Assembly: GCF_001514215.1 (NCBI RefSeq) | Contig: NZ_KQ948855.1 | Span: 1-64,000, forward strand | Origin: Streptomyces bungoensis | Lineage (GTDB): Bacteria > Actinomycetota > Actinomycetes > Streptomycetales > Streptomycetaceae | DNA length: 64,000 nt | Direction: 5' to 3' | In this document: positions 25,303 to 34,708 of the stretch, one piece after another | Layout: every line of letters begins with the position of its first letter | Numbering within the stretch: position 1 is the first letter of the stretch | Notes under the pieces: model-generated | What the model was told of the DNA's origin: nothing | The model's input: the letters and a program-made list of their open reading frames with translations, nothing else | Databases searched by the model: none | Made by a program: the position numbers and the translations under genes

Positions 25303-25497
25303 TCAGATGAAGACGAAGAACAGAATCAGGATCACGGCCGCGATGACGAGCCACCAGATCCACGTGTGCCGGTGACCGGTCCGCGGCCGGTCCTCGAAAC
25401 CACCGCCACGGGGCCGGTCCTCGGCCGGTTTCGGGTTCTCCGGCCACGCACGGCGAAGGCCCCGCACGTCGTCGTGCGGGGCCCTCGACGCCGTCAC
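25303..25497 (-). CDS. Very small C-tail-anchored membrane protein
   Basis: 64 codons as drawn from a GTG at 25497. The C-terminus is a convincing membrane helix after a basic/aromatic patch: GHRHTWIWWLVIAAVILILF. The middle is polar and Pro/Arg-rich. The true start is uncertain because the first 15 codons coincide with the hairpin downstream of pckG (25458-25483); a later GTG is possible. There is no good ribosome site. I keep it because of the sharply defined tail anchor. The function is unknown. Confidence 0.5.
   Translation of the reverse strand: MTASRAPHDDVRGLRRAWPENPKPAEDRPRGGGFEDRPRTGHRHTWIWWLVIAAVILILFFVFI
25458..25483. terminator. Terminator hairpin downstream of pckG
   Basis: Perfect arms GGCCCCGCAC (25458-25467) and GTGCGGGGCC (25474-25483) with a 6-nt loop lie 82 bp beyond the pckG stop in its direction of transcription. 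It overlaps the start of the small membrane-protein frame. Confidence 0.65.
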
Positions 25498-25564
25498 CGC
25501 GGCCGGTCGTGACGATCGCTGGTCAGGGCACGGCGACCGGCCGCGGAGTCCTCGGGGTGGCGGC

Positions 25565-27376
25565 TCAGCCCAGGCGCTCCACCAGCGCCCGGTACTGGTC
25601 CCACAGCTCCTTCGGGGTGTGGTCGCCGAAGGTGTTCAGGTGGTCGGGCACCAGGGCGGCCTCCTCGCGCCAGACCTCCTTGTCGACGGTCAGCAGGAAG
25701 TCGAGGTCCGAGTCGGACAGGTCGAGGCCGTTCGTGTCCAGGGCCTCCTTGGTCGGCAGGATGCCGATCGGGGTCTCCACGCCCTCGGCCTTGCCCTCCA
25801 GCCGCTCCACGATCCACTTCAGGACGCGGCCGTTCTCACCGAAGCCGGGCCAGACGAACTTGCCCTCGTCGTTCTTGCGGAACCAGTTGACGTAGTAGAT
25901 CTTCGGCAGCTTGGACTGGTCCTTGTCCTTGGCCACGTCGACCCAGTGACCCATGTAGTCGCCCATGTTGTAGCCGCAGAACGGCAGCATGGCGAACGGG
26001 TCCCGGCGCAGCTCGCCGACCTTGCCCTCGGCGGCGGCGGTCTTCTCGGAGGCCACGTTGGCGCCGAGGAAGACGCCGTGGTTCCAGTCGAAGGACTCGG
26101 TGACCAGCGGCACCGCGCTGGCCCGGCGGCCGCCGAAGAGGATCGCCGAGATCGGCACGCCCCGCGGGTCCTCCCACTCGGGCGCGATGATCGGGCACTG
26201 GGCGGCCGGGGTGGTGAAGCGGGCGTTGGGGTGCGCGGCGGGCTCGGGCGACTCGGGGGTCCAGTCGCGGCCCTTCCAGTCGGTCAGGTGGGCCGGGGTC
26301 TCCTCCGTCATGCCCTCCCACCACACGTCGCCGTCGTCGGTGAGGGCGACGTTGGTGAAGACCGAGTTGCCCCACAGCGTCTTCATCGCGTTGGCGTTGG
26401 TGTGCTCACCGGTGCCGGGCGCGACGCCGAAGAAGCCGGCCTCGGGGTTGATCGCGTACAGCCGGCCGTCCTCGCCGAAGCGCATCCAGGCGATGTCGTC
26501 GCCGATGGTCTCCACGGTCCAGCCGGAGATGGTCGGCTCCAGCATGGCGAGGTTGGTCTTGCCGCAGGCGCTCGGGAAGGCGGCGGCGACGTACTTGGAC
26601 TCACCGGTGGGCGGCGTGAGCTTGAGGATCAGCATGTGCTCGGCCAGCCAGCCCTCGTCGCGGGCCATGACGGAGGCGATGCGCAGGGCGTAGCACTTCT
26701 TGCCGAGCAGCGCGTTGCCGCCGTAGCCGGAGCCGTAGGACCAGATCTCGCGGCCCTCGGGGAAGTGCGAGATGTACTTGGTGGAGTTGCAGGGCCACGG
26801 CACGTCCTCCTGGCCCGGCTCCAGCGGGGCGCCGAGGGAGTGGACGGCCTTGACGAAGAAGCCGCTGTCGCCGAGCTCGTCCAGGACCGGCTGTCCCATG
26901 CGGGTCATGGTGCGCATGGAGACGGCGACGTAGGCGGAGTCGGTGATCTCCACGCCTATCGCGGACAGCGGGGAGCCGAGCGGGCCCATGCAGAACGGCA
27001 CCACGTACATGGTGCGGCCCTTCATCGCGCCGCGGAACAGGCCGTCCTCGCCGCTGAAGATCTCCCGCATCTCGGCGGGGGCCTTCCAGTGGTTGGTGGG
27101 ACCGGCGTCCTCCTCCTTCTCGGAGCAGATGAAGGTCCGGTCCTCGACGCGGGCGACGTCGGTGGGGTCCGAGGCCGCGTAGTAGGAGTTGGGGCGCTTG
27201 ATCGGGTCGAGTTTCCGGAAGGTGCCCTTCCGGACGAGCTCTTCGCACAGCCGCTCGTACTCGGCCTCGGATCCGTCACACCAGACCACGCTGTCCGGCT
27301 GGGTCAGTTCGGCGATCTCGTTGACCCACGAGATCAGTTCCTGGTGGTTGGTGGGAGCCGAGATGTCGCGCGCCAC
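25565..27376 (-). CDS. pckG: Phosphoenolpyruvate carboxykinase (GTP)
   Basis: 603 aa, full family length, cytoplasmic. It converts oxaloacetate plus GTP to phosphoenolpyruvate plus CO2, the first committed step of gluconeogenesis. The GTP-type signature [12 protein letters not shown] (267-278) holds the kinase-1a P-loop and the hyper-reactive Cys271. The metal and kinase-2 motif GDDIAWM is at 292-298, and the substrate segment [14 protein letters not shown] is at 215-228. The GTG start at 27376 follows AGGAG by 5 bases. It is monocistronic, with a hairpin downstream. A 317-bp upstream gap shared with a divergent membrane-protein gene leaves room for control. Confidence 0.97.
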   Translation of the reverse strand: MARDISAPTNHQELISWVNEIAELTQPDSVVWCDGSEAEYERLCEELVRKGTFRKLDPIKRPNSYYAASDPTDVARVEDRTFICSEKEEDAGPTNHWKAPAEMREIFSGEDGLFRGAMKGRTMYVVPFCMGPLGSPLSAIGVEITDSAYVAVSMRTMTRMGQPVLDELGDSGFFVKAVHSLGAPLEPGQEDVPWPCNSTKYISHFPEGREIWSYGSGYGGNALLGKKCYALRIASVMARDEGWLAEHMLILKLTPPTGESKYVAAAFPSACGKTNLAMLEPTISGWTVETIGDDIAWMRFGEDGRLYAINPEAGFFGVAPGTGEHTNANAMKTLWGNSVFTNVALTDDGDVWWEGMTEETPAHLTDWKGRDWTPESPEPAAHPNARFTTPAAQCPIIAPEWEDPRGVPISAILFGGRRASAVPLVTESFDWNHGVFLGANVASEKTAAAEGKVGELRRDPFAMLPFCGYNMGDYMGHWVDVAKDKDQSKLPKIYYVNWFRKNDEGKFVWPGFGENGRVLKWIVERLEGKAEGVETPIGILPTKEALDTNGLDLSDSDLDFLLTVDKEVWREEAALVPDHLNTFGDHTPKELWDQYRALVERLG

Positions 27377-27672
27377 GGTTGCTCCTAAATGAAGGGTTTT
27401 TTGTCCTTGCCGCCCCGTGGGGGCTGCGACCCGGATGCTTCCTGCCGCTCATCCGGTGCCGACTGCACTCATTTGATCATCCGACGTAGGCGCCCATCTG
27501 TCCAGAGGGCCTCACAAGTGAGCGACGTGAGGAATACCACGGTTTTCCAGGCGGCTTTACGTCTCTTTTGCGGGCACCTTGAGTTCGCCTGACGGACTCT
27601 TTGCGTCCGACTCGGCACCCCTCCGTGAGACGATGACCACTCTCCGGCCGTCGGGCGCCGTACTGACGCGTA
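27377..27672. other. Intergenic region upstream of pckG
   Basis: AT-richer than its surroundings, with a run of T at 27407-27412 near the pckG start and the pckG ribosome site AGGAG. I see no second gene and no promoter good enough to name. Confidence 0.5.
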
Positions 27673-27690
27673 ACTTACGGTTCCGTAGGT
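27673..27690. promoter_or_regulatory. Operator-like inverted repeat at the start of the hemolysin III gene
   Basis: ACTTACGG-TT-CCGTAGGT is an 18-bp palindrome with one mismatch that ends 3 bases before the ATG at 27694. The size suits a TetR-family dimer, and the TetR gene two genes on (28513) is a candidate binder. At this position it would block RNA polymerase or the ribosome. Confidence 0.5.
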
Positions 27691-27693
27691 ACC

Positions 27694-28413
27694 ATGCGGG
27701 CCATGACTGCGTCCGTCCCCGATGCGCCCACGGACCCGCCGGCCGCCGGCCTCGGCCCCGTCGCGCGCACCCTGCACCCGGTCAAGCCCCGGCTCCGCGG
27801 CTGGCTGCACCTCGGCATGTTCCCGGCCGTACTCATCGCGGGCCTCGTACTCACCGCCCTGGCCGACTCCACCAGAGGCCGCATCGCCTGCGGGATCTAC
27901 GTCCTGACGGCCTGCCTGCTCTTCGGTGTGAGCGCCCTCTACCACCGGGGCGACTGGGGCCCCCGCATGGACGGTGTCCTGCGCCGCCTCGACCACGCCA
28001 ACATCTTCCTGATCATCGCCGGCACCTACACCCCGCTGACCCTGCTGCTCCTGCCCGGCAGCAAGGGCCGGTGGCTGCTGTGGGGCATCTGGGGGGCGGC
28101 CGCGGCGGGCATCGTCTTCCGGGTCTTCTGGGTCGGCGCCCCGCGCTGGCTCTACACCCCCTGCTACATCGCGATGGGCTGGGCGGCCGTCTTCTTCCTG
28201 CCCGACTTCATGCGCACCGGCGGCATCGCCGTCCTGGTCCTCGTCGTCGTCGGCGGCCTGCTCTACAGCGCCGGGGGCGTGGTCTACGGCATCAAGCGCC
28301 CGAACCCCTCACCGCGCTGGTTCGGCTTCCACGAGGTGTTCCACCTGCTCACCCTGGCCGCGTTCGTCGTCCACTACGTCGGCATCTCGCTGGTGGCGTA
28401 CCAGCACGCCTGA
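27694..28413 (+). CDS. Hemolysin III / PAQR family membrane protein
   Basis: 239 aa with seven predicted membrane helices. Family motifs are GVSALYHRGDW after the second helix, RLDHANIFLIIAGTYTP, and the C-terminal FHEVFHLLTLAAFVVHY with the conserved histidines thought to bind metal. Members (YqfA/TrhA) are progestin-receptor-like integral membrane proteins linked to membrane homeostasis. The hemolysin name comes from Bacillus cereus and does not imply toxicity here. The start is ATG 27694 or 27703. A TetR gene follows 99 bp later on the same strand and a palindrome overlaps the start. Confidence 0.92.
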   Translation: MRAMTASVPDAPTDPPAAGLGPVARTLHPVKPRLRGWLHLGMFPAVLIAGLVLTALADSTRGRIACGIYVLTACLLFGVSALYHRGDWGPRMDGVLRRLDHANIFLIIAGTYTPLTLLLLPGSKGRWLLWGIWGAAAAGIVFRVFWVGAPRWLYTPCYIAMGWAAVFFLPDFMRTGGIAVLVLVVVGGLLYSAGGVVYGIKRPNPSPRWFGFHEVFHLLTLAAFVVHYVGISLVAYQHA

Positions 28414-28512
28414 GACCCGTCCGTCCCGCCTTCCGGCCACGGCTCACGAGCCGTGGCCGTTTCCTCGTGCGCCGGCCGGCTGGTTGGCGACCCGTACGGC
28501 CGATGCCGGACA

Positions 28513-29154
28513 ATGACCCGCATGACGGCCGCACGCTCCCCCTCCTCCCCCGCCGACCGCCCACGACCGGGACTGCGGGAGCGGAAGAAGACCAGGACGC
28601 GTGAGGCGATCCGCGCCGCGACCTACGCGCTGGTCGAGGAGCAGGGGTACGACGCCACGACGATCGAGCAGATCGCCGACCGGGCCGAGGTGTCGCCGTC
28701 CACCGTCTTCCGGTACTTCCCGACCAAGGAGGACATCGTCCTCACCGGCGCGTACGCGCCGCTCCTGCTGGAGGAGCTGCGCGCCCGGCCCGCGGACGAG
28801 CCGTGGCTGGACTCCGTCCGGCACGTGCTGGGCGAGGCCCTCGAACGGAGCGGGCGGGAGGACCCCGAGGTGCTCCGGCTGCGCGCGCGCCTCGGCGCCG
28901 AGGTACCCGCCGTCCGCTCCCGGATGTTCGAGAGCATGGCGGAGACCGGGCTGCTGCTCCGCCGGGCCGTGGCGGACCGCACCGGCCGCGACCCGGAGAG
29001 CCTGGACGTCCGCGTCTTCGCGATGTCCCTCGCCGGCGCCCTGACGGAGGTCTCCCTGTACTGGGCGGAGAACGGCTTCACGGGCGACCCGGGCGAGCTC
29101 GTGGGGCGGGCGCTGGACGTCGTGGAGCACGGCCTCCCCCGCGAAAACCACTGA
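28513..29154 (+). CDS. TetR/AcrR family transcriptional regulator
   Basis: 213 aa. The helix-turn-helix is TTIEQIADRAEVSPSTVFRY (about residues 48-67) followed by FPTKEDIVL. The C-terminal MftR-like domain contains the usual ALTEVSLYWAENGF helix. ATG 28513 is chosen over a frame opening at 28453 because the extra residues are not conserved in style. A second ATG at 28522 is also possible. It may regulate the preceding hemolysin III gene through the palindrome at 27673-27690. The ligand is unknown. Confidence 0.92.
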   Translation: MTRMTAARSPSSPADRPRPGLRERKKTRTREAIRAATYALVEEQGYDATTIEQIADRAEVSPSTVFRYFPTKEDIVLTGAYAPLLLEELRARPADEPWLDSVRHVLGEALERSGREDPEVLRLRARLGAEVPAVRSRMFESMAETGLLLRRAVADRTGRDPESLDVRVFAMSLAGALTEVSLYWAENGFTGDPGELVGRALDVVEHGLPRENH

Positions 29155-29187
29155 GGTACGCGGCACCGCCCGTGCCATCCTGACCGG

Positions 29188-29919
29188 GTGAACGGTCCCG
29201 AGATCCGCGTCGACGTCGCCCCCGGCCTGCACCTGTTCGTGCCACCCGCCCGGCGCGCCGGCGCCACCGCCCTCACCACGGACGGCGCCGCCACGCTCGG
29301 CCATGTGATCGAGTCCCTGGGCGTCCCGCTCACCGAGGTCGGCGCCCTCGTCGTCGACGGCCGCGAGGTGCCGCCGTCCCACATCCCGGCGGCGGGCGAG
29401 CACGTCGCCGTGCGGGCCGTGACACGCCCCCAGCGGGTCCCAGGAGCCCCCTTGCGCTTCCTCCTCGACGTCCACCTCGGCACCCTGGCCCGCCGGCTGC
29501 GCCTGCTCGGCGTGGACACGGCGTACGAGTCGACCGACATCGGCGACCCGGCGCTCGCCGCCCGCTCGGCCGCCGAGAAGCGGGTCATGCTCAGCCGTGA
29601 CCGCGGCCTGCTGCGCCGCCGTGAACTGTGGGCCGGCGCCTTCGTCTACAGCACCCGCCCGGAGGAGCAGCTCCGCGACGTCCTGGACCGCTTCGCCCCC
29701 GAGCTGCACCCCTGGACCCGCTGCACCGCCTGCAACGGCCTGCTCCGCCGGGCCACGAAGGACGAGGTCGCCGACCAGCTCGAGCACGGCACCCGGCGCA
29801 CGTACGACGTCTTCGCCCGGTGCACGGCCTGCGGCCGCGCCTACTGGAAGGGCGCGCACCACGACCAGCTGGAGGCCATCGTGGAACGCGCCCTGTCCGG
29901 GTCCGCCGAGCGCGGCTAG
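29188..29919 (+). CDS. Ubiquitin-like / Mut7-C RNase domain protein
   Basis: 243 aa. Residues 1-80 form a small beta-grasp (ThiS/MoaD-like) domain ending in VPGAPLRFLLDVHLGTLARR. The Mut7-C PIN-like RNase domain follows, with acidic residues in LDVHLG and LSRDRGLL. It ends with a zinc ribbon: two CxxC pairs, TRCTACNGLL and ARCTACGRAYW. This fusion is a known bacterial architecture, thought to process RNA. The start is GTG 29188. Its TAG stop shares the tetranucleotide CTAG with the stop of the convergent oxidase gene. Confidence 0.9.
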   Translation: MNGPEIRVDVAPGLHLFVPPARRAGATALTTDGAATLGHVIESLGVPLTEVGALVVDGREVPPSHIPAAGEHVAVRAVTRPQRVPGAPLRFLLDVHLGTLARRLRLLGVDTAYESTDIGDPALAARSAAEKRVMLSRDRGLLRRRELWAGAFVYSTRPEEQLRDVLDRFAPELHPWTRCTACNGLLRRATKDEVADQLEHGTRRTYDVFARCTACGRAYWKGAHHDQLEAIVERALSGSAERG

Positions 29920-32324
29920 CGCCTGCTCACGTCACCCTTCCCGCAGGCGGTCCCGTCGCGGTCGCGATCCAGGCCGAGCGGGTCGTCGCCGCCGTTGACC
30001 TCCAGCCGGCCGTAGTGGTTCTGCCTCAGCCAGCGGCAGCGGGCGGCGGCCGTCTTCCCCACCTGCGGCGGGAAGACCGTGGGCACGCACACGTTGATCG
30101 AGCCGTAGTGCCGGTCGCAGCCGGAGAGGGTCGGGCCGACCTGCTGCGCGGCGCGCTTCTCGCCGGGTCCGGAGACCTTGCCCCGCAGGGATCCGGCGAA
30201 GGCGTGGATGTGCGGGGAGGCGGTGCCGCTCAGGGCCGCCGGTCCCGTCAGGTGCACCCACTTGGCCACCGACGGCACCCCGTTGGCGTCCACCGTGAAC
30301 AGCATGTACCAGCCGGGCGGGGCCAGGTTCGGGTTGCTGGTCACGTCGAGGTCGACGTTGTTGCCGGAGACGCTCAGCGGCAGGTCCACGAACCGCTGGT
30401 TCGGGTCCGAGGAGTGGGTGACCGCGGCCGGGCGGATCAGCTCGGCCTTCGCGATGGGCCGGTCGACGGTGATCCGCTGCGTGTCGCCGTACTTCCACTC
30501 CTGGTTGATCAGCGAGGTGATCTTCGGGCGGCTGCTCCGGTAGACGTAGGGCGGGCTGTAGATCGACACGTTGTGGTTCCAGGTGCCGTTGCCCGGGTTG
30601 TCGCCGGTGGCCATCACCCGGCCGTCGGGCAGCAGGAACGCCGAGGAGTGGTACCCGCGGGACTCGGGGTCGGCGGCGACGGGGTCGAAGGTGTTGGTGC
30701 CGGGGTCGTAGAGCGAGGACTCGTACACCGGGTCGGCGCGGTTGTGCAGGGCGCCGCCGGTCTCGAGGACCTTGCCGTCGGGCAGCAGGACGGCGGAGAC
30801 GTACATCTTGCCCTGGCCGCCGGTCTCGGCGACCTTGCCGGCCCCGAGGTCGACCGTGCCCTGCGGGATCGGCGGCCCGGCGACGTACGACGGGTTCGCC
30901 TGCTTGAGGTCGATCAGGTCGGTCAGGCGGTTCGCGTCCGGGTTGGAGTCGATGTTGCCGCCGCCGATGGTGAGGACCCGCTGGCTCTGGGCGGGGGGCA
31001 GCAGCACGCTCGCCGACTGGTCCCGCTCGTCCTTGTTCTGCAGGCCGGGTATCTGCGTGATGGTGTTGGCGTCGTAGTCGTAGACCGCCGAGCCCGTGCC
31101 GGGGATGTTGTTGCCGAAGACGTGGCTGCCCGTGTAGAAGAGACGGCCGTCCTGCATCAGGATCATCGACGGGTACAGGCCCCAGTACGACCAGGTCTGG
31201 TGGACCTGCGACACCGGCAGCCACTGGTTCTGCGCGGCACTGAACCTCTCGGCCGTCACCGACCCGGTGGAGTCCTCGCGCAGCCCGCCGAAGCTGACGA
31301 CGTCGCCGTTGCCGAGTTCGGTCGCCGACGGGTACCAGTGGCCGTCGTTGAGGTCGTTGGTCTTGGTGTAGGTCTCGGTCTTCGGGTCGAAGACGTAGGA
31401 GTCCTTGAACCCCTCGTAGCCGTGCCCGCCGGCGACGGGGTAGGCCTTCATGCCGCTCATCACCAGGACCCGGCCGTCCTGCAGCTGCACGTGCCCCCCG
31501 CAGAACAGGTCCTTCGGCGTCGGGATCACCTTGTACGTGCCCTTCACGGGGTCGTACACCGCGGAGGTGAACGTGCCCGCGTTGAACTGCTCCTCGCTGT
31601 TGCCGGAGCCGGCTATCAGCAGCACCTTGCCGTTGTTGAGCACCACCGAGTGCATGGAGCGGACCGGGTTCTGCGTCGGCAGCACCGACCAGCTGCCGTC
31701 GGCGCACTGGTCCTTCGTGCCGGTGCACCAGACCGGCCAGCGGGTGTGCGGGACCTGCCTCATGGTGTAGTCGTCGGTGGTCGCCGACCCGGTGCCGTAC
31801 ACCGACACGCCCCAGGAGACGCGGTCGGTGTGGGCCGGGACCGCCGGGGTGCGCACCGTCGCCCGCGTCCAGGCCGACGCCATGGACAGCGTCTTCAGGT
31901 CGGTCCAGTACTGCCAGCCGGCGGTGGTGTCGTGCCGGAAGAGGGTGATGCCGGCGTCGGGTGTCGTGGTCTTGTACCAGAGCCCGAGGTCGTACTGCCT
32001 GCCGACGCCCACCGCGGGAGCGCAGGAGCTCGACTCGGTGATCAGCGCCTTGCGGTCGCCGTCCACCCGGCGCGTCAGCGTGACCCGCATGGCCTTGCTG
32101 CCGGAGTGCGCGCCCGGGACGGTGGCGAAGCTGAAGTCGTTGTCGCCGCCGCCGGACTTCTCCCAGCAGGACGGCATGCCGTTGGTCCCCGCGGTCTCGA
32201 AGCCAGGGTTCTTCACCAGGTTGGCGATCGTGGCGGACTCGGCGGACTCGGGGGCGGACAGGAGCAGACCGGCGGTCAGGGCTCCCACCCCGACCAGCGC
32301 GATGCGTCTGCGGCGTCTGTTCAC
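29916..32324 (-). CDS. Secreted galactose-oxidase-like copper radical oxidase with excalibur-like tail
   Basis: 802 aa from GTG 32324 (GAGGAG ahead). Signal peptide 1-31 (RRRRRIALVGVG, cut near ESAESA). Residues 35-190 are a carbohydrate-binding-like beta sandwich. Kelch propeller and galactose-oxidase C-terminal domain span about 215-695. Cofactor residues can be matched to galactose oxidase: Cys275 (DLFCGGH) and Tyr331 (GHWYPSA) for the Cys-Tyr crosslink, Tyr558-His559 (RGYHSSA) and His637 (VTHSSD) for copper. Residues 735-802 add an excalibur-like calcium motif DRDRDGTACG. A GlxA-type role in glycan oxidation at the cell surface is inferred. Confidence 0.9.
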   Translation of the reverse strand: MNRRRRRIALVGVGALTAGLLLSAPESAESATIANLVKNPGFETAGTNGMPSCWEKSGGGDNDFSFATVPGAHSGSKAMRVTLTRRVDGDRKALITESSSCAPAVGVGRQYDLGLWYKTTTPDAGITLFRHDTTAGWQYWTDLKTLSMASAWTRATVRTPAVPAHTDRVSWGVSVYGTGSATTDDYTMRQVPHTRWPVWCTGTKDQCADGSWSVLPTQNPVRSMHSVVLNNGKVLLIAGSGNSEEQFNAGTFTSAVYDPVKGTYKVIPTPKDLFCGGHVQLQDGRVLVMSGMKAYPVAGGHGYEGFKDSYVFDPKTETYTKTNDLNDGHWYPSATELGNGDVVSFGGLREDSTGSVTAERFSAAQNQWLPVSQVHQTWSYWGLYPSMILMQDGRLFYTGSHVFGNNIPGTGSAVYDYDANTITQIPGLQNKDERDQSASVLLPPAQSQRVLTIGGGNIDSNPDANRLTDLIDLKQANPSYVAGPPIPQGTVDLGAGKVAETGGQGKMYVSAVLLPDGKVLETGGALHNRADPVYESSLYDPGTNTFDPVAADPESRGYHSSAFLLPDGRVMATGDNPGNGTWNHNVSIYSPPYVYRSSRPKITSLINQEWKYGDTQRITVDRPIAKAELIRPAAVTHSSDPNQRFVDLPLSVSGNNVDLDVTSNPNLAPPGWYMLFTVDANGVPSVAKWVHLTGPAALSGTASPHIHAFAGSLRGKVSGPGEKRAAQQVGPTLSGCDRHYGSINVCVPTVFPPQVGKTAAARCRWLRQNHYGRLEVNGGDDPLGLDRDRDGTACGKGDVSRR

Positions 32325-32612
32325 ACGGCTCTCCTCGTGGTCGTACGGCTGCTGCGGCGGCGCGGGAGGCGGACCGGCGCTCCGGTCCCCGCGCGCCCGT
32401 GCCGAACCGGCCCACCGGCAGGGCGACCACTGGGATGCGCAGCGAGTTCCGGCACGACCCTGGAGCCGAGCGGCCCGAGGACGACGGCTCCGGCAGCCGC
32501 CGGCGAGTCCGGCCCGGCGGCGCCCTCGACGGACCCCCTGTGCACGCGACGGTGTGTCACCGTGGCGCGCCACCGTGCAGAGATTAGGGGGGATCTGTGA
32601 AAAGTGGGAGCT
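32325..32612. other. Upstream region of the copper oxidase gene
   Basis: Holds the oxidase ribosome site and presumably its promoter. I see no gene and no clear -35/-10 pair. The run AGGGGGGATC (32586-32595) lies next to the hairpin that ends the upstream DUF255 gene. Confidence 0.4.
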
Positions 32613-32639
32613 GTTCCGATAAAGAGCTGGTATCGGAAC
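32613..32639 (-). terminator. Terminator hairpin after the DUF255 gene
   Basis: Arms GTTCCGATA (32613-32621) and TATCGGAAC (32631-32639) pair over 9 bp with a 9-nt loop, 16 bp beyond the stop of the thioredoxin-family gene. Confidence 0.6.
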
Positions 32640-32654
32640 GGCGGTGGGGCCCGC

Positions 32655-34708
32655 TCAGCGGGTTCCCACCACCGTGCCCAGCCGTTCCGGATCCGTCGTC
32701 GGGGCGTCACAGGTGAAGTCGCGGCAGACGTACGCCGCCGCTCCACCGCCGACGAGCGGGCGGCCGGCGAGCAGCGGGAACTCGTCGCTGTCCACGGTCC
32801 CCACGGCGACGACCGCTCCCGGGGCGGTGCCCAGAAGTGCCGTACGGTGCAGGGCGGTTGTCCGCTCCTCACCGAGCGCGGGGCCGACGACCGCGATCTC
32901 CCTGGGGCCGTCGAGCAGCGCCTCGGCGACCGCCAGCCCCCACCCGATGAACCGGGGCACCCGCGGCCCGAGCGCCTTCACGACGCCCAACGCCCGCTCG
33001 GCGGCGGTCCGGTGGGCCTCGGAGCCGGTGTGCGCGGCGTAGCTCAGCAGCGCGCCGGCCGCCGCCGTCCAGCCGGACGGGGTGGCGTTGTCGGTGGGGT
33101 CCTGGGGACGGCGGATGAGCCGCTCGGCGTCGGAGGCGGTGTCGTACAGGGCGCCGCTGCCGGGGTCGGTGAAGCGGTTCAGCACGTGGTCGAGGAGCAG
33201 GCCGGCGAAGTCCAGCCACACGCCCTCGCCGGTGACGGACGCGAGCGCCAGGAAGCCCTCGGCGACGTCGGCGTAGTCCTCCAGCACCCCGGCGTTGGGG
33301 CCGGTCCGGCCGTCCCGGCTGGTGCGCGCGAGCCGGGCGTGCTCGTCGAGGTGCACCCGGACGAGGAGGTCGGCGGCCCCGACGGCGGCCTCGACCAGGT
33401 CGGGCCGGCCGAAGTAGGCGCCGGTCTCGGCGAGCGCGGCGATCGCGAGCCCGTTCCAGGCGGCGACGACCTTGTCGTCCCGGCCGGGTTCGGGGCGCTG
33501 CGCGCGCCGCGCCAGCAGGCGGTCCTTGACGGACGCGATCCGCTCGGCGTCGAAGGCCCCTTCGCCCTGCGGGAGTTGCAGCACCGACCGGCCGTGCTCG
33601 AAGGTGCCCTCCTCGGTGACGCCGAAGTACTGGGCGGCGAGGGCCGCGTCCTGCTCCCCGAGGGTCTCGCGGAGCTCGGCGGGGGTCCACACGTAGTACG
33701 CGCCCTCGACGTGCCGGCCGGTGCCGTCGTCGCTGTCGGCGTCGAGCGCGGAGGAGAACCCGCCCTGGGCGGTGCCCAGTTCGCGGACCATGAAGTCGGC
33801 GGTCTCCAGGGCGACCCGGCGCGCTAGGTCCGACCCCGTGGCCCGCCACAGGTGGGCGTAGACCCGGCACAGCAGGGCGTTGTCGTACAGCATCTTCTCG
33901 AAGTGCGGCACGATCCAGTCGCGGTCGACGGAGTAGCGGGCGAACCCGCCGCCGAGCTGGTCGTAGATGCCGCCCCGGGCCATCCGCTCACAGGTGTCCC
34001 GGGCCATCTGCAGGGCGCCCTCGGCGCCGGTGCGGGCGTGGTGCCGCAGCAGGAACTCCAGCACCATGGACGGCGGGAACTTGGGCGCGCCGGCGAATCC
34101 GCCGCGCTGCGGGTCGTACTCGCGGGTGAGGCCGAGCAGCGCCTGCGCGAGCTCCTGCTCGCCGGGCGGCTGGGCGCCCTGGTGGGCGATCTCCCGCTGG
34201 GCGAGGTCGCGCACGATCTTCCCGGCGACCTCCCCGACCTCCGCGCGCCGGTCCGCCCAGGCCTGCCGGACCCCCTCCAGCACCTGCCGGAACGAGGGCA
34301 GGCCGTGCCGGGGACTCGGCGGGAAGTACGTGCCGAAGTAGAAGGGCTCGGCGTCCGGGGTCAGGAACACGGTCATGGGCCAGCCGCCCTGCCCGGTGGC
34401 CGCCTGGACGGCCTCCATGTACACGGCGTCGACGTCGGGGCGTTCCTCCCGGTCGACCTTGACGCTGACGAAGTGTTCGTTGAGGTAGTCGGCGGTGGCC
34501 CGGTCCTCGAAGGACTCGGCGGCCATGACGTGGCACCAGTGGATCAGCGGAAGCCTAAGTGACAGGACGCATAGCCCACACTCAGGAGAATGGGCACGTC
34601 CCGCCGCTTCGCTTCCGTCATCGCCTCCTCTCCCCATGGCCACCAATCCACCGGATTGGAGGCGTGCTGGAGCAGGTAGGGCGACTGGGAATCGGCCAGT
34701 CGGTTCAT
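32655..34708 (-). pseudogene. DUF255 thioredoxin-domain protein (YyaL/SSP411 family), broken by a 20-nt insertion
   Basis: The family protein of about 680 aa has a thioredoxin-like N-terminus and a six-hairpin (alpha/alpha) C-terminal domain. From ATG 34708 the frame gives the normal start [20 protein letters not shown], then [10 protein letters not shown] and VGYASCH. It then meets 20 extra bases (34541-34560) with an in-frame TGA. Removing them restores VGYASCHWCHVMAAESFED, the conserved CxxC motif, and the frame continues intact to 32655 (DREERPDVDAVYMEA, GGWPMTVF, GAPKFPPS, PHFEKMLYDN). As given, the gene cannot make the full protein; the downstream part might start internally. Confidence 0.85.
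34541..34560. other. 20-nt insertion flanked by AGTG direct repeats
   Basis: AGTG at 34538-34541 and again at 34558-34561 bracket 16 bases, GATCAGCGGAAGCCTA. Deleting one AGTG plus the 16 bases restores the CHWC motif exactly. The structure is that of a 4-bp target duplication around a short filler, as left by imprecise transposon excision or templated repair. No such source element is visible nearby. Confidence 0.8.

Noticed and set aside
29628-32600. 990-codon plus-strand frame opposite the copper oxidase gene
   Set aside because: Shadow of the oxidase, starting inside the Mut7-C gene, with no domain motif.
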